From assembly GCF_000224145.3 (NCBI RefSeq), contig NC_020168.2, positions 6,639,990-6,703,989 on the forward strand: a DNA stretch of 64,000 bases, in the 5' to 3' direction. This DNA comes from Ciona intestinalis (Eukaryota > Chordata > Ascidiacea > Phlebobranchia > Cionidae). Below the pieces are notes generated by a model, which did not search any database, was not told the origin of the DNA, and saw nothing but the letters and a program-made list of their open reading frames with translations. Below are positions 1-11,845 of the stretch, piece after piece. The position numbers and the translations under genes were made by a program. Within the stretch, counting starts at the first letter, position 1, and each line of letters begins with the position of its first letter.

Positions 1-374
1 CAACCTTTAACATAAACATCTTATAAATATTTTATTTCAGTGGGGAGTATGCCGTAATATGTACAGCACAAAAATTAAAAGATCCACTTAATTTTATGTT
101 TAACTGCTTTTAAACACATACCGTTTACTGTGTATAAGTGTTTATAATGGAAGCACAACTTTTTTCAACTTTCAAATGAGTGAAATTAGAAGACTATCTT
201 ATGACTGACATCTTAGTACAAGTACAAAATTATATTGTGTAAACACAGTACAAAGTTGGGTGCGTATTCTAATGATTAAAATTTAACTTTCGTTTCAAAA
301 GTCCACTGGTTAATGCAATGCAGAAAATTACCAGGTTAGGCCCTTTGGCCCAATGGTGTGAAATAGTAGTATAC

Positions 375-1183
375 CTGTTGTCTATAGTCACTTGGCATCT
401 GAGCTTTTGAACCTTCTTTCATTTCAATGCTGCTGATGATCCTCCACGACGCACGTCGAGCCCCGATAACATTCTTGTAAGCAACAGAAAGTAGGTTCCG
501 CTCTTCAACTGTCAAGCTGATGCCCAACTGGGCAATCTTCTTCATTTGCTCAACCATTTCTATAATTATATGAAGCAGTTAAAGGTTAATAGCTCGCAGG
601 TTTGACCACAAGCCTAATATTAGGGTGCCTGGGGTGACATGTTGTGATGCCAGCACTAGTAAAGAACCCTCCAGTAGATTACAAATTGGCTTGTCGAAAG
701 TGTTAGTTGGGTCATTGTTTAGCAGATAACATAGGGGTAGGATTCCTTACTAGCACCGACATACCTTTAAAACAATTGAAACAGTATAAATCCAAACACT
801 GGGCGTGTCAATTTAGGAATAACATAATAAATTGGTCAAACAAAGAATATTGGAAAAACCTACGAGCAGAAATAGAACTTTTAAAAGTTTCAAGATACAT
901 TACGGGCAAAACAACAACATAAAAAAGTCAAAAGATATTGGTGTTTTGTCAATATTTTACGTAAACATCGTATTAAGCAGGAGAAAACAATATTTTTAAA
1001 AATTATCCAATATAAAACATTTTAACGCACATTTTACATTAATCGGTTACGCCCGACAATTTACAGAAATTGACCAGTTATGTACCATCGCTTTTGAAGC
1101 GTTTTAATTCACTTACCATCGTATCTTTCAGCTTGCTCAGCTAGTTTAGCTTGATATACAAAGTCCTCGCGCTCAGTAGACAT
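375..1183 (-). CDS. 14-3-3 protein (epsilon-like), first two coding exons; gene leaves the window
   Basis: Phosphoserine/phosphothreonine-binding dimeric adaptor of the cytosol. Coding exon 1 is 1183-1117 (starts [20 protein letters not shown]), exon 2 is 559-375. Exon 2 carries the 14-3-3 signature [16 protein letters not shown] followed by [10 protein letters not shown]. The exon junction completes a Glu codon, and exon 2 ends in phase 0 at a CAG|GT donor. Together they give about 84 residues of the usual ~250. No exon matching the rest of the family is visible at 1-374, so the 3' part must lie to the left, or this is a truncated duplicate. It is very close to the complete paralogue at 2283-4685, with the same intron positions. 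Family certain; whether the gene is intact is not known. Confidence 0.9.
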
Positions 1184-2282
1184 ATTTACGGTTACGAATG
1201 CTTCGATTACTATAGATACAAATTGGATGTCGAAATGACACAAAACAGTAACAATTATAGACGCCTAAACGTTTTGGCAGCGCTGCAAACGTAATTAAAC
1301 AATATATTGAAAAAAAACTTTCTAAACTACGATGACTGATTAATAATACATATTAAAACAAGCTTTTACAGGCAAAACAATCTAGAAAATACGGTGAATC
1401 ACACCCAAAATTACAACATCTCAGTTCTCGGAAAAAAGGAACTATGGGATTCCCCTTAACAGTATTAATTGAAAGTATTGTATTTCTATTATGTACCAGC
1501 AAAACGAACGAAGAATTTTTATCATCTCAAACTTGTTTTGTAAAAAATTGCCCCATTGTAAAAGATATGCACACTGTAACTTATTTCGACAATTTTTAGT
1601 TAAAACAGTGCTCACCAGTTCTTTTAAGTAACTAGTTCTCCGCCTAAGCTGTTCATAAAAACACCCAGAATCGTTTTGTGCTTAGAACTCTGTGTAATAC
1701 ATCTGTTACTAAACCAGTGTTCTAATTACAATGATGATACGCCTTTTAATACCATCTAAAATAAAAGATTTAACCAAAAGCTGACGAGACACTAGGTTCT
1801 GCTTTCACCATACTTACCACGTCACTAAAGATTAGCCTAGTATGGAACAGCTGTTCTGCCTATGCGCTAATTAAGCAGCAGGAATTAATGTGTTAAGATG
1901 TACTTTTAGGCAACTAACACAAGTTATATATACACACATAAACATCTAAGTTTAAAGCAATGTTAACATATGTTTGGTAATAAAACATAAAATGTTTGGA
2001 AATTATGACAACTAAAAATGCTGTGCACCAAAAACGTTGTGAGTTCAGTTTCATTTTAAATACTATGGCAACATTACTAGAACGTATGACAAAAATACAT
2101 CAATTATTTCACACTGAAAAAGCATTCACATTCAAGACAGTACAATTGCTGGAAAGAATAGAAACGTTATGAATCCGCGGGTAAATTACTCTTCAAAATA
2201 TAGACACGTGATTTTGAATTAGGAGTAATTTGGTTATACAGTTTTCTGTGTTGCCAAGACAAGCTTGTTAACTTGTTCATGT
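1184..2282. other. Intergenic space between the two 14-3-3 genes
   Basis: About 1.1 kb of AT-rich sequence holding the 5' flank of the left 14-3-3 gene and the 3' flank of the right one. No open frame, repeat or RNA gene is recognisable. Confidence 0.5.
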
Positions 2283-4685
2283 TTAAGGCTCATCATTTGC
2301 ATTTCCCTCAATGTCTTCAATTTGAGCTTGTGTATTTTCTAAAACATAAAATAAATAAATGTAATTTGTTAAACTGCGGTCACTTTACGAGATATGTTGT
2401 ATTTTAATTCAGTTTAATCAAAGTTAACAAGTGTGTAACTTTGAGAATATTTGTTTTTTGTATGGCTGGCAATTTTTTTTGACAACTCATTAATGACCAC
2501 TGAGTTAAAGCAATTAACATTAAGTGTTTTGCCCAAGGACATACACGCCCAGAATCAATAATAATTTTGAAACATTAATCCTACCTTCTCCTCCCTGCAT
2601 GTCAGAGGTCCACAATGTAAGGTTATCACGCAATAACTGCATGATCAAAGTTGAATCCTTGTATGATTCCTCTGACAGCGTATCTAACTCAGCAATGGCA
2701 TCGTCAAAGGCTTTCTTTGCCAACTTACACGCTCTATCGCTTGAGTTAAGGATTTCATAATAGAACACGGAGAAGTTGAGAGCCAAACCTGCACGCAAAA
2801 AAACAAATTTTATGTAAAGGACTTTCTTAATTACAATTAAATAATACTACTTTAAATTTAAAAAATAATAGCGGAAAACAACAGGGGCTCGCTTCACCAG
2901 CTACCATAAAACAGCATATTAATATAGTTTACATTATAATATATTTACCAAGGCGAATAGGGTGTGTTGGTGGAAGGTTATCTGCTGCTACATCACTTGC
3001 AGCTTTGTACGCAAGCAAACTTTGCTCAGCAGCTTCCTTCCTCTGGTCACCAGACTCAAACTCAGCCAAATACCTGTGATAATCTCCCTGCCTGCAAACA
3101 AAAGTAAAATTTTCATTTTGAAAACGTATGAAATGAAAGTCATATCTTTAGGAATGCACATTACAGAATAATTAGGTATTCTAGGATATCCTAGAATACT
3201 TTATTTCGTATCTAGAATTCCGAATCTAGAATTTCGAATCTTTTTATATTTATAGGGAAAAATAATTTTACCCACATAAGTCAGTTTATTGACTCTTTAA
3301 TAACAGCCTTGTTGGATGGGTAGTTTTTGTGTCACGAAACGTATAGCAGGATTTGAAAAGCTGTTAGGAAATGTTTACTCTGGAAAGTCCCACAAACACA
3401 ATTTTTTTTTCAAAATTATTAGGTTTCAAAAATTGTTATTATAGTTCATGAGATGACGTCATTAAACAGAATACGGAATCCTGTAGTATTCAAATCTCAC
3501 GGATTCGAAATTCTGTGATGTGCAATATCTTACATATGGGCAGTCATTTATAAGTCTAAAAAGAAAATCCAGGTTTCATGGATTTAAACTGTTAAGAAAA
3601 GTGAAAATTTTAGATATTTTTCTCAACCCCCAAAATAGATTACTTATTCTTTTTCAGTTTTATCTCATTATATGAGTTTCACAAAGTTATAGCAGAAGAT
3701 AATGAGCATTTTTCTATGCCGGTTCCTTAGAAATAGCAAAATCTGTATTACAAAAGTTGCAGAAGCAATAAAAGGGATGTACCAATCAAAAATATTAGTT
3801 TAACATATTCCACAAGTTTAAATATCTTCTTTTACGATTAAAAGGACAATTCTTATCTTGTTAACTCTTCAGGTCTTTAAATTTTTTTTATTTTTTTTTA
3901 TCAAAATTAAAATAAAAAAGTTAACAAAATTTGAAATTTAATGAAAGCCAGTAAAACGTACATTTTGTGGTAAAATACTTTGGATTCGTTGGCTTGGCCA
4001 GCATTTGGGATAAGATGTTGGTCAATGAGAGATAAAATTGCATTACAGATTTCGTTCAGTTCTTTTTCCACCTAAATAATATAAAAAATTGTTAAATTTA
4101 GTTGCAAATGAAGAAAAAGTGTAAAATGATGTTTTCTACAAATTTACGAACAAATTATGTAAAATTTCGTTTTTAGGATAAAAAATAATAAAAACTTACC
4201 TGTTTCTTGTAGTTTTGGGTCATTTCATTAGATTTTTGTTTGTCATCTTCCTTCTGTTCGATGCTGCTGATGATCCTCCACGAGGCGCGTCGAGCCCCGA
4301 TGACATTCTTGTAAGCAACGGAAAGTAAGTTCCGCTCTTCAACTGAAAGTTCAACTCCAAGCTTTGCAACTGCTTGCATGGACTCCACCATTTCTGCAAA
4401 AAAATAATATTTTACAGTGTAAAATTTTTTCACATTTTTTTTAATAAAAATAAACAAAAACAGTGTATGAAAAATAAATAAAAAACATTGTAAATACTAG
4501 GTAATTTATTGTTTAAATCTGTACAAGAAACAGCATCAGTTTCTCACAGCATAGAAGTTTTAAGATTTTTTTAATAAAATACGTTAATTTCTAAAACGCG
4601 ATATTCTTATCTACTTACCGTCATATCTTTCTGCTTGTTCGGCTAACTTAGCCTTATACACCAAGTCTTCACGTTCAGTAGACAT
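2283..4685 (-). CDS. YWHAE: 14-3-3 protein, epsilon-like, complete
   Basis: Phosphopeptide-binding adaptor acting as a homo- or heterodimer in signalling. Six coding exons: 4685-4619, 4393-4200, 4071-3962, 3091-2949, 2788-2585, 2338-2283. All phases agree and sum to 774 nt, a 257-residue protein of normal family length. Visible landmarks are [16 protein letters not shown], the phosphopeptide-pocket segment [10 protein letters not shown], and the C-terminal signature [20 protein letters not shown]. Ser in the dimer-adjacent ARRASWR and the [16 protein letters not shown] segment favour the epsilon class over zeta/beta. The acidic C-terminal tail (about 20 residues, ending NANDEP) sits on its own small exon. 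Placement in the epsilon subclass is inference from remembered family differences; membership in 14-3-3 is certain. Confidence 0.93.
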
Positions 4686-5815
4686 AATTTACAGATATTT
4701 CTTACGGTTTTATGCTGGTAATAATAAAAGCTGTTTCAATACTGCACTGTAGTTTCAATTTGCCGGCGACTGAAAACAGAACTTTTTTCTCTTATTCGTA
4801 TTGCGGGCGGAAGGCAATATATTTTTAAGTACGAGAAACAAATACTAATACTACAGCGATATTGACAACTAATTCTGTACTAACTTCCGTATTCAAAACA
4901 AGCTAGCAACGAAGCGATGATTAGTGTTTTGATTAAATCAGATAAAACTGACGTAAATGCGGAGCAACGCGAAAAATCGCGGATGAATATTTTTCTAACG
5001 GTTAAATTTCGGTTTCCGAAAAAATCCGATCTTTATTTTCACACTGCTCAGGCAAATTATTTTTTAATTTTAATTAGTTAGAGAGGGAGTCAAAAGTACA
5101 TTTAAAAAATACTATACAAACGGCTGTTATGTATCGTTAAATTGTTTTTTTTGTTACATTTAATAATCTCGAAAACAAATTTGCTCACAAAATAGATTAA
5201 GGTGAATGTCTTTAGTTTTGTATACCAAACTATAGTATAAGCTTTATATTTATTAAATTAAACGAATTTAACTTGATTTTAGGATATGAGTTGTCGTATA
5301 TTGCTTCTAGCATTCTTGAGCTAGGTTTAGTTCTTCCATCGCCCTTTCAACAGGGGAACAATAGCCGGGGGTTCGACGATGACTTGCTTCTCAGGTTCTT
5401 TCCGTTGGCGGATTTACGTTCGTTGCTGACTGACTGCTGTCACCTTTCACTTCAAGAGAGAAAGTGTTGTGCGCTGCTGAACACTGGTGCATTACGCGCG
5501 GCATGGGTTTGATACTTAGACAGTTATGTATACTCTGAAAAGGAGCAGGAGGTGTAGGGTCACACCATGTGTATTTTAAGTATAATGTAATAGTAAGCGC
5601 ACTACGAGCATCAGTATAAAAGTGTTTTGTTATTTATGGAACTTACTTTCTTACTATTTCTCCACCAAGGTGATCCTAGAATACAGATATTCTAGCGGCC
5701 ATTTTCGATACCTTCTACTGGTACCACTAACCTACAATTTGGACACTGTACTAACTAGACCCCAGCGGTACCGATTCTAAAATGAAAAATTTAAAATTCG
5801 AAAAAATATTAATTA
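4686..5815. other. Intergenic, no gene seen
   Basis: 5' flank of the complete 14-3-3 gene followed by unassigned sequence. A short open frame at 5273-5512 has no family resemblance and looks like chance. Confidence 0.45.
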
Positions 5816-6409
5816 TGAATATTAATATTCGTCATAAAAACATATTTATAGATTTTTCTCCCGATCCAGCTTCGAATATGTTATAGCGCTAAGTGATACC
5901 TAAAATATGAAACATTATTTTCTTTAAAAAGGTGCGGGGATAGATGTTAAATATAAAAAAGTATGATCATAACTTGAATCATATAAATATTATTTTTTCG
6001 ATTTTTTTTGCGAAAATATAACTTACGCATACATCTATGTAGGTCACTAGCATGTTATCCCCATCGAAAAAAAAATAATTTCAACTTTTTTTTATAACTG
6101 AATATTAATATTCGTCATAAAAATATATTTATAGAATTTTCTCCCGATCCAGCTTCGAATATGTTATAGCGCTACGTAATACCTAAAAAATGAAACATCA
6201 TTTTCTTCAAAAAAGTGCGGGGAAGGGTTCAGAATACAAACAAGTATGAGGGTCATAACCCGAATCATACAAGTATTAAATTTTAAAATATTTCGGCGAA
6301 AATATAACTTACGCATACATCTATGTAGGTCACTCACATGTTATCCCCATCGAAAAAAAAATAATTTCAACTTTTTTTTATAACTGAATATTAATATTCG
6401 TCATAAAAA
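5816..6409. repeat. Tandem repeat, ~283-286 bp unit, cut by the assembly gap
   Basis: The phrase TGAATATTAATATTCGTCA recurs at 5816, 6099 and 6385, giving unit lengths of 283 and 286 bp. Each unit also carries CTCCCGATCCAGCTTCG, GTTATAGCGCTA, and ACTTACGCATACATCTATG. Two full units and the start of a third are present before the 500-N gap. A satellite-like array is likely, and the gap probably hides more units. Confidence 0.9.
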
Positions 6410-6909
6410 NNNNNNNNNNNNNNNNNNNNNNNNNNNNNNNNNNNNNNNNNNNNNNNNNNNNNNNNNNNNNNNNNNNNNNNNNNNNNNNNNNNNNNNNNNN
6501 NNNNNNNNNNNNNNNNNNNNNNNNNNNNNNNNNNNNNNNNNNNNNNNNNNNNNNNNNNNNNNNNNNNNNNNNNNNNNNNNNNNNNNNNNNNNNNNNNNNN
6601 NNNNNNNNNNNNNNNNNNNNNNNNNNNNNNNNNNNNNNNNNNNNNNNNNNNNNNNNNNNNNNNNNNNNNNNNNNNNNNNNNNNNNNNNNNNNNNNNNNNN
6701 NNNNNNNNNNNNNNNNNNNNNNNNNNNNNNNNNNNNNNNNNNNNNNNNNNNNNNNNNNNNNNNNNNNNNNNNNNNNNNNNNNNNNNNNNNNNNNNNNNNN
6801 NNNNNNNNNNNNNNNNNNNNNNNNNNNNNNNNNNNNNNNNNNNNNNNNNNNNNNNNNNNNNNNNNNNNNNNNNNNNNNNNNNNNNNNNNNNNNNNNNNNN
6901 NNNNNNNNN
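6410..6909. other. Assembly gap (500 N)
   Basis: Run of exactly 500 N. The left flank is a tandem repeat and the right flank is already inside a Polinton-like open frame, so the left end of the mobile element is hidden here. Confidence 1.
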
Positions 6910-7496
6910 CCGGTAAAATAACACCTGCGACAAACAGCTCCTTACCGACACCGCCACTGGTAAAAGTTTTGAGCTCCCTGGATCGCGAGTTGAGTGATAT
7001 ACTCGGTACAACGCTACCTGACGATACAAAAGTGGTACTGTATAACCAGGTGTTAAGTCGTTACATCGGACATAATAACAGTCGTCGTCTTAACGTTTTT
7101 ACAAAACCAACCAACGAAAAAACCCTTCGTAAGGATTTTATGTTAGAGCTACCAAAAAACGCACAGACAAGAGGGTCTTTGTTGATCGAATGGCTCAATG
7201 AACACCACGATGTACAATGGAACGCCAGAAACGAGATTATTATAAAAGGACAGACATTGCCGGGGACAAATATATTTGACTTAGTCGGTGACGCAGTACA
7301 TCCTAAAAACGAAGGTTCAAGACCTACTGGGTGGAGGGCGTTTCAGCAGCTTTTAAAAGAAATAAATATTCCACGCATGTTGCTCAACGAGCCTACTGTT
7401 AAAAGCACGCGACGTCGAGAACCAACCGGTAGCAACGGTGACGCTAAAACTACGAAGCGAGCGCAACCGACAATAGACCGGTGGGAGAAATATTAA
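6910..7496 (+). CDS. Unidentified Polinton-type protein, 5' end in the gap
   Basis: The frame is open from the first base after the gap through a TAA at 7494-7496, so the start lies in the N run. About 195 residues are visible. The first part is Thr/Pro-rich, followed by a segment with DDTKVVLYNQVLSRY, a charged middle, and a basic C-terminal tail (STRRREPT, TTKRAQPT). It sits immediately upstream of the integrase, as a same-operon-like neighbour. The function is not recognised. It may be a DNA-binding or scaffold-type protein of the element; that is only suggested by the basic tail. Confidence 0.6.
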
Positions 7497-7498
7497 TT

Positions 7499-8550
7499 AT
7501 GAGTAACCTTTCGGAACTTTACTACGACCCTGCTGAGGCTGGTTCCTTTGGAGGTGTGCAGAGTCTTCAGCGAGCCAGCAAAGCGAAACGAACAGAGGTG
7601 GAAAACTTTTTACGTAACCAAGACACCTACACCCTCCATAAACCCGTAAGAAAGAGATTTCCGCGTAGACGCGTTATTGTTTCTGGAATAGACTCTCAAT
7701 GGCAGCTTGATCTGGTGGATGTTTCGCACATTTCAAGACATAACGCTGGCACAAACTTTATTTTAACAGCCATAGATGTATTTTCAAAATATGCTTTTGC
7801 CGAACCATTGAAAAATAAAACTGGAAAGTCTTTGGTTTCCGCCTTTTCGAAAATGTTGATACGTCGTAAACCGAATAAAATTCAAACAGATAAGGGGACT
7901 GAGTTTTTAAACAAAACGTTTCAAAATTTCTTGGGTACACAAGGCATTGCACATTTCACGACTTGGAACAGCGAAACTAAAGCTTCTATTGTGGAAAGAT
8001 TTAATAGGACCTTGAAAGCTCGCACCTGGCGTTACTTTACGAGAAATAGTACCTTGAAATTTACTGATGTTTTGCAGGGGCTGGTTGCGTCGTACAATAA
8101 CTCTTATCACAGAAGTATAAGGACTAAACCTGTATTGGTTACTTCGAAAAATGAAGCGGAAGTACTTCAAACTTTGTACGGTAACTTTCCGAAAATAAAG
8201 GACCTTCGCTTACGAGTCGGTGACAAGGTACGCTAGTGCGAAATCGGGGTCCCTTTAAAAAGGGTTATTTACCAGGGTGGTCGGAAGAGTTATTTACCGT
8301 CAGCGAAGTGCACGAAGGGTTACCTGGGTATTACAAAGTTGTGGATTACAATAAGGAAACAGTACTCGGAACTTTCTACGAGGAGGAATTGCAGAAAGTT
8401 GAAAAAACAAACCTCGTGTATTTAGTGGAGCGTATACTGAAAGGGCGCACACGCAAAGGAAAAAAAGAATTGTTCGTTAAGTGGACGGGATACCCCCACT
8501 CTTTCAACAGCTGGGTTTCCGCTGATGATTTTACAGGTTATAAAAACTGA
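7499..8550 (+). pseudogene. Polinton integrase (DDE) with C-terminal chromodomain, frameshifted
   Basis: Retroviral-type DDE integrase that would insert the element's DNA ends into host chromosomes. The visible catalytic triad is Asp in WQLDLVDV, Asp in IQTDKGTEFLN, and Glu in IVERFNRT. A chromodomain follows near the end (VERILKGRTRKGKKELFVKW, then SWVSADDF), which in this family targets chromatin. The chosen start is ATG 7499 (MSNLSEL). The frame stops at 8234-8236 just after VGDKVR. The rest of the protein continues in another frame from about 8237, so a one-base shift separates the catalytic core from the chromodomain. The gene is therefore broken as assembled; a consensus error cannot be excluded. 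Confidence 0.85.
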
Positions 8551-8582
8551 GCGTCACGCAGGTGTTCGTCAGTTCTGTAAAA

Positions 8583-8822
8583 ATGTCAGACGAAGAGGTA
8601 TCGACAGTTGCTGTTTCAACTCCTAAAGAGAAATCCTGGTGTTTTTTGGGAAAAAGTGTACCTAGAAACGAAATTGTTTTCTTGGTACAGGTAATCACCG
8701 TTTTTTGTGTGGTCGTAGCGAGTATTGTAAATATTACGTTTGAGAAGGGGGACGCAAAACTTTGGATTAGTTTACTCAGCTCCTCGATTGGTTATCTGCT
8801 GCCAAACCCTAGGTTAAATTGA
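8583..8822 (+). CDS. Small membrane protein of the Polinton fragment
   Basis: About 79 residues from ATG 8583 (MSDEEVS) to TGA 8820-8822. It has a polar N-terminus, a hydrophobic segment (IVFLVQVITVFCVVVASIV) and a second one (LWISLLSSSIGYLL). It lies between the integrase and the first capsid-type frame with almost no spacing, so it belongs to the element. The function is unknown; two membrane spans are the only clear property. Confidence 0.6.
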   Translation: MSDEEVSTVAVSTPKEKSWCFLGKSVPRNEIVFLVQVITVFCVVVASIVNITFEKGDAKLWISLLSSSIGYLLPNPRLN

Positions 8823-8824
8823 CG

Positions 8825-9530
8825 ATGGTGGAGGATTTTTACGTCACGCTTCCTAGTAACGCCAGCCTAGAGTATTTTCCAAACAACACACTCACAATTT
8901 ACGTTACGCGTTTACCTAAAGAATTTCATCTTCAAGGTACGTGGGTTGTCGGTCTCACCGAGGTCGCGTTTCCGTACAGCTGGTACACAATTCCTCAACA
9001 GGCGGTTACCATGAAAATATGAGTCTTGACCTTGGTGTTATCGAAGCTGCTGATTTTCCCCAGGGTATTACAACTCTCCAAAAGAATTAATTGAAAGTAT
9101 AGTAAAATTATTTACCGATGTTGGTTACGCGAACAACATTGAGGTTTCCTACAACGATTTGACTGGTAAAGTGAGGGTAAATTTTCACAAAAAAAGGTTG
9201 GTATCTGGAGTTTAGCGACGTGTTGAGTCGGATGTTGGGCTACGACAAAAAGCGTTTGCGGCACGGATCTCACGAAGCGGAGAGAGTTTGTGATATTTTC
9301 CTCGATATGTCATTACTATACTTTTATAGCGACATTGTCCAGGGGCGGTCCGTGGGTGATACATCAGCCCCGTTACTGGCCATTGTACCTGTAAAGAGGA
9401 GGCCTAGAGAGGGTGTGTACTAACGTTTCGAAAGTTTTTCACACGATAGAAGTCGATATAAGGGACAGTCTCGGTAAAAAAAATATTATTTCAACGTGGT
9501 CGTGTGTGCGTGACACTGCATTTTAAACGT
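8825..9530 (+). pseudogene. Capsid-type protein of the element (minor/penton-like candidate), several frame breaks
   Basis: Starts at ATG 8825 (MVEDFYVTLPSNAS). It continues in frame for 66 residues, then resumes in other frames: a piece near 9065-9200, a piece 9220-9423, and a tail near 9425-9530. This adds up to a protein of roughly 230 residues or more with at least three frame breaks, so it is inactive as assembled. The opening FYVTLPSNAS..YFPNNT..F and the Trp-rich VGLTEVAFPYSWY resemble a family repeatedly found beside integrase genes in Polinton-like elements. Assignment as a single-jelly-roll minor capsid protein is inference from position and size. Confidence 0.55.
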
Positions 9531-9548
9531 GTTAATAAAGTTTGAGCA

Positions 9549-9974
9549 ATGTATGAACACAGACGTCAATTTTGTTGCGATCAAACCAAAGACTTGTACG
9601 TGCGTCACTACCAAAACCAACAACTCGGAAACGGTTTACCTGTATTTAGCGGTGGTGACGCCCAACGAGGGCACGGTCTCGGTAGTATTTTATCGGGGTT
9701 GGGTAAGGCTGTTATGCCCTTGTTAAAACCGGGGGCGAAAGCCGTAGGGCAACAGTTTTTAAAGGCCGGTGTTAGCTTTGCGGATGACGTAATAAACGGC
9801 GGTTCGTCGCCAAGGAAAGCTGGAATTAAGCGAAGTCGTGAATTGGGGCGAACCGTTTTGAACATGGCGGGTAAAACTCTCAATACTTCCGGTTCAAAAG
9901 GTATAAAACGAAGGAAAACGACAACTTCTAAATCAGCCAAACGGCGTCGGAAGCATAAGGACATCTTTGCATAA
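9549..9974 (+). CDS. Basic core-like protein of the Polinton fragment
   Basis: 141 residues from ATG 9549. The central stretch is Gly/Lys-rich and amphipathic (GLGSILSGLGKAVMPLL, then KPGAKAVGQQFLKAG). The C-terminus is strongly basic (GIKRRKTTTSKSAKRRRKHK). It directly precedes the large capsid-type gene, overlapping its start codon by one base. Composition and place in the cluster match the small DNA-condensing or membrane-active core proteins of adenovirus-like elements; the exact equivalence is not established here. Confidence 0.6.
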   Translation: MYEHRRQFCCDQTKDLYVRHYQNQQLGNGLPVFSGGDAQRGHGLGSILSGLGKAVMPLLKPGAKAVGQQFLKAGVSFADDVINGGSSPRKAGIKRSRELGRTVLNMAGKTLNTSGSKGIKRRKTTTSKSAKRRRKHKDIFA

Positions 9975-11268
9975 TGTTTATACATAAAAACTCCTGTGAG
10001 TGCTTAAAGAGTGAGTTGGATCTTTTTTCGGCTCCCATGACACAAACTTCGGTAGAGGATGGTATGTGGGTTGCGAACGGTCCTCAAAACGGTCTATCGG
10101 ATTCTGGGACGCTTGAATTTTTAATCAGTGGAACAAAAGAGCATTACATTGACTTAGCCAACTCGTACATGCATATTCAAGTAAAGATAGTGAACGCGGA
10201 TGGTACGAATCTGGCAGAAGACGCGGAAATCGCCCCCGTGAATAACTTTTTTCACTCACTCTGGTCGCAAATTATGCTCAGTCTCAATAACAGGGAGGTG
10301 ACCTCTAGTGGGTCGATGTATCCGTACCGAAGTTATATAGAATCCCTTTTAACGTTTGGTTCGGCAGCCAAGAGTACTTATTTAACCGGAGCTTTGTTCT
10401 ATAAGGATACACCTGGACATATGGATTCGATCGCCGCAGCGAATGTAGGTGCTACTACCAGAAGAGCTTTCGCTGCTGAAAGCAAAGTAATTGATATGCA
10501 GTCGAAGTTACATCTGGATATGATGTTTCAGCAACGTTACCTTATCAATAACGTAGACGTCAAATTGAAATTGACGCGCTCACGAGACGCTTTCGTCACT
10601 ATTGGGGTCGCCGGGTTTAAAATAAAAATTTTAGCTGCTGTACTACACGTCAGGAAGGTAAAAATTAGTCCAAGTGTTCAGTTGGAACACATCACAGCTC
10701 TTTTTAAAGGTTTATGTCTATATCAAATTCTGCGAGCCGAATTAAAAACGTTAACTATCCCGAGGTTTAATCAATCAATTTCACATGATAATTTATTCCT
10801 CGGACAATTACCTCGAAGAGTGATTTTGGGCTTTGTTGATAATGACGCTTTCAACGGACGTATTGACAAGAACCCCTTTCACTTTAAAACTTATGGATTA
10901 TCCTCCCTTTCCCTGCATTCTAACGGAAAGCAAGTTCCGGCTAAAGAGCTGACACCAAACTACGGAGTTGGGACCTATATTAGAAGTTATATGTCTCTTT
11001 TACAGGATTAAATACTTTTTATACAAACGCGTCAAACGGTATTTCAACAGAGGAATATTCACGAGGTTTTACCTTGTACGCTTTCGATTTGACCCCTGAA
11101 CTCGCGTCCAGCGGTCACTTTGACTTGTTAAAGAACGGGGACTTAAGTTTAGAAGCAAAAATTTTGGAGGCTCTACCAACGTCAGTCAATGTGATAATCT
11201 ACGCCGAGTTCCAAAATCTTATTCAAATCGATCGACAGAAATCCGTACTGACCGATTTTAGTGCTTAA
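9974..11268 (+). pseudogene. Major-capsid-type protein, copy 1, frameshifted near the C-terminus
   Basis: Starts at ATG 9974 (MFIHKNSCECLKSELDLF) and stays open for 345 residues to a stop at 11009-11011. The remaining ~85 residues follow in the next frame to TAA at 11266-11268. Copy 2 has one more T at the break (after YMSL), so copy 1 carries a one-base deletion. The total would be about 430 residues. This protein family accompanies integrases in Polinton-like elements of many invertebrates and is a good candidate for the hexon-like double-jelly-roll capsid protein; that role is inference. An AATAAA-type signal follows directly at about 11275. Confidence 0.65.
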
Positions 11269-11587
11269 ATTATAACAATAAAAAAAAAATTAAAATTTAT
11301 AAATCTCTATGTTTGAAACATTTGGGACCGACAGCTGGGATCGTGTCGTGTGCAGAACACACTATCAGCTGGGATCGCCTATCATGTAGTTCCCTTCCCA
11401 CCATTGTTTATTTGGAAATTTATAAAGTCCTATATAGTTGGAACAGCTGGGGCCGCATAATGTAATTATCTTCCTGTCATTGTTTGAAATCGTGAGAATC
11501 GGGAGAACTTAAGGTTACAAAATCGTTGTATATAGACTAGCGGTTACTTATAATACCATTCATTCATAAGCATTGAAAAAACTAAGA

Positions 11588-11845
11588 ATGTCGAACTTTG
11601 AGAACACTCAGCAAATTGGGTATATTTACACCAGTGGTTCAGAAGAAGAAGAAGAAGAGGGACCGAATGTAATGGAGGACATAGGTGGACCAGGTCGCAG
11701 TAGCCTAGTGGTTGTCGTTGGTAGAAGGTTGAATTTTCAGGAAAATACTGTTACGTGCCCTAACGGCCAATCGCGGGGCCTGCGTGTCGTAGTCTGCTCT
11801 AAACTACACAACTATATAAAATCGTATGTCGTTTTTCAAATATAA
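11588..11845 (+). pseudogene. Truncated copy of the acidic downstream frame
   Basis: Begins MSNFENTQQIGYIYTSGS with a run of six Glu, nearly identical to the start of the 207-residue frame at 13639. Similarity ends at about 11757, after LNFQENTV; the rest to the stop at 11845 is unrelated sequence. It marks the right edge of the duplicated block in copy 1. Confidence 0.75.

Noticed and set aside
707-922. 71-residue plus-strand open frame inside the left 14-3-3 intron
   Set aside because: No domain, no start context, no continuation by splicing; lies antisense within an intron. A transposon remnant cannot be excluded but nothing supports it.
6391-7029. 212-residue minus-strand frame
   Set aside because: Almost entirely undetermined bases; an artefact of the N gap.
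7758-8170. Minus-strand frames over the integrase
   Set aside because: Shadows of the integrase frame on the plus strand.
9608-9985. 125-residue minus-strand frame over the basic core-like protein
   Set aside because: Antisense shadow; the plus-strand frame has the coherent basic composition and a place in the gene cluster.
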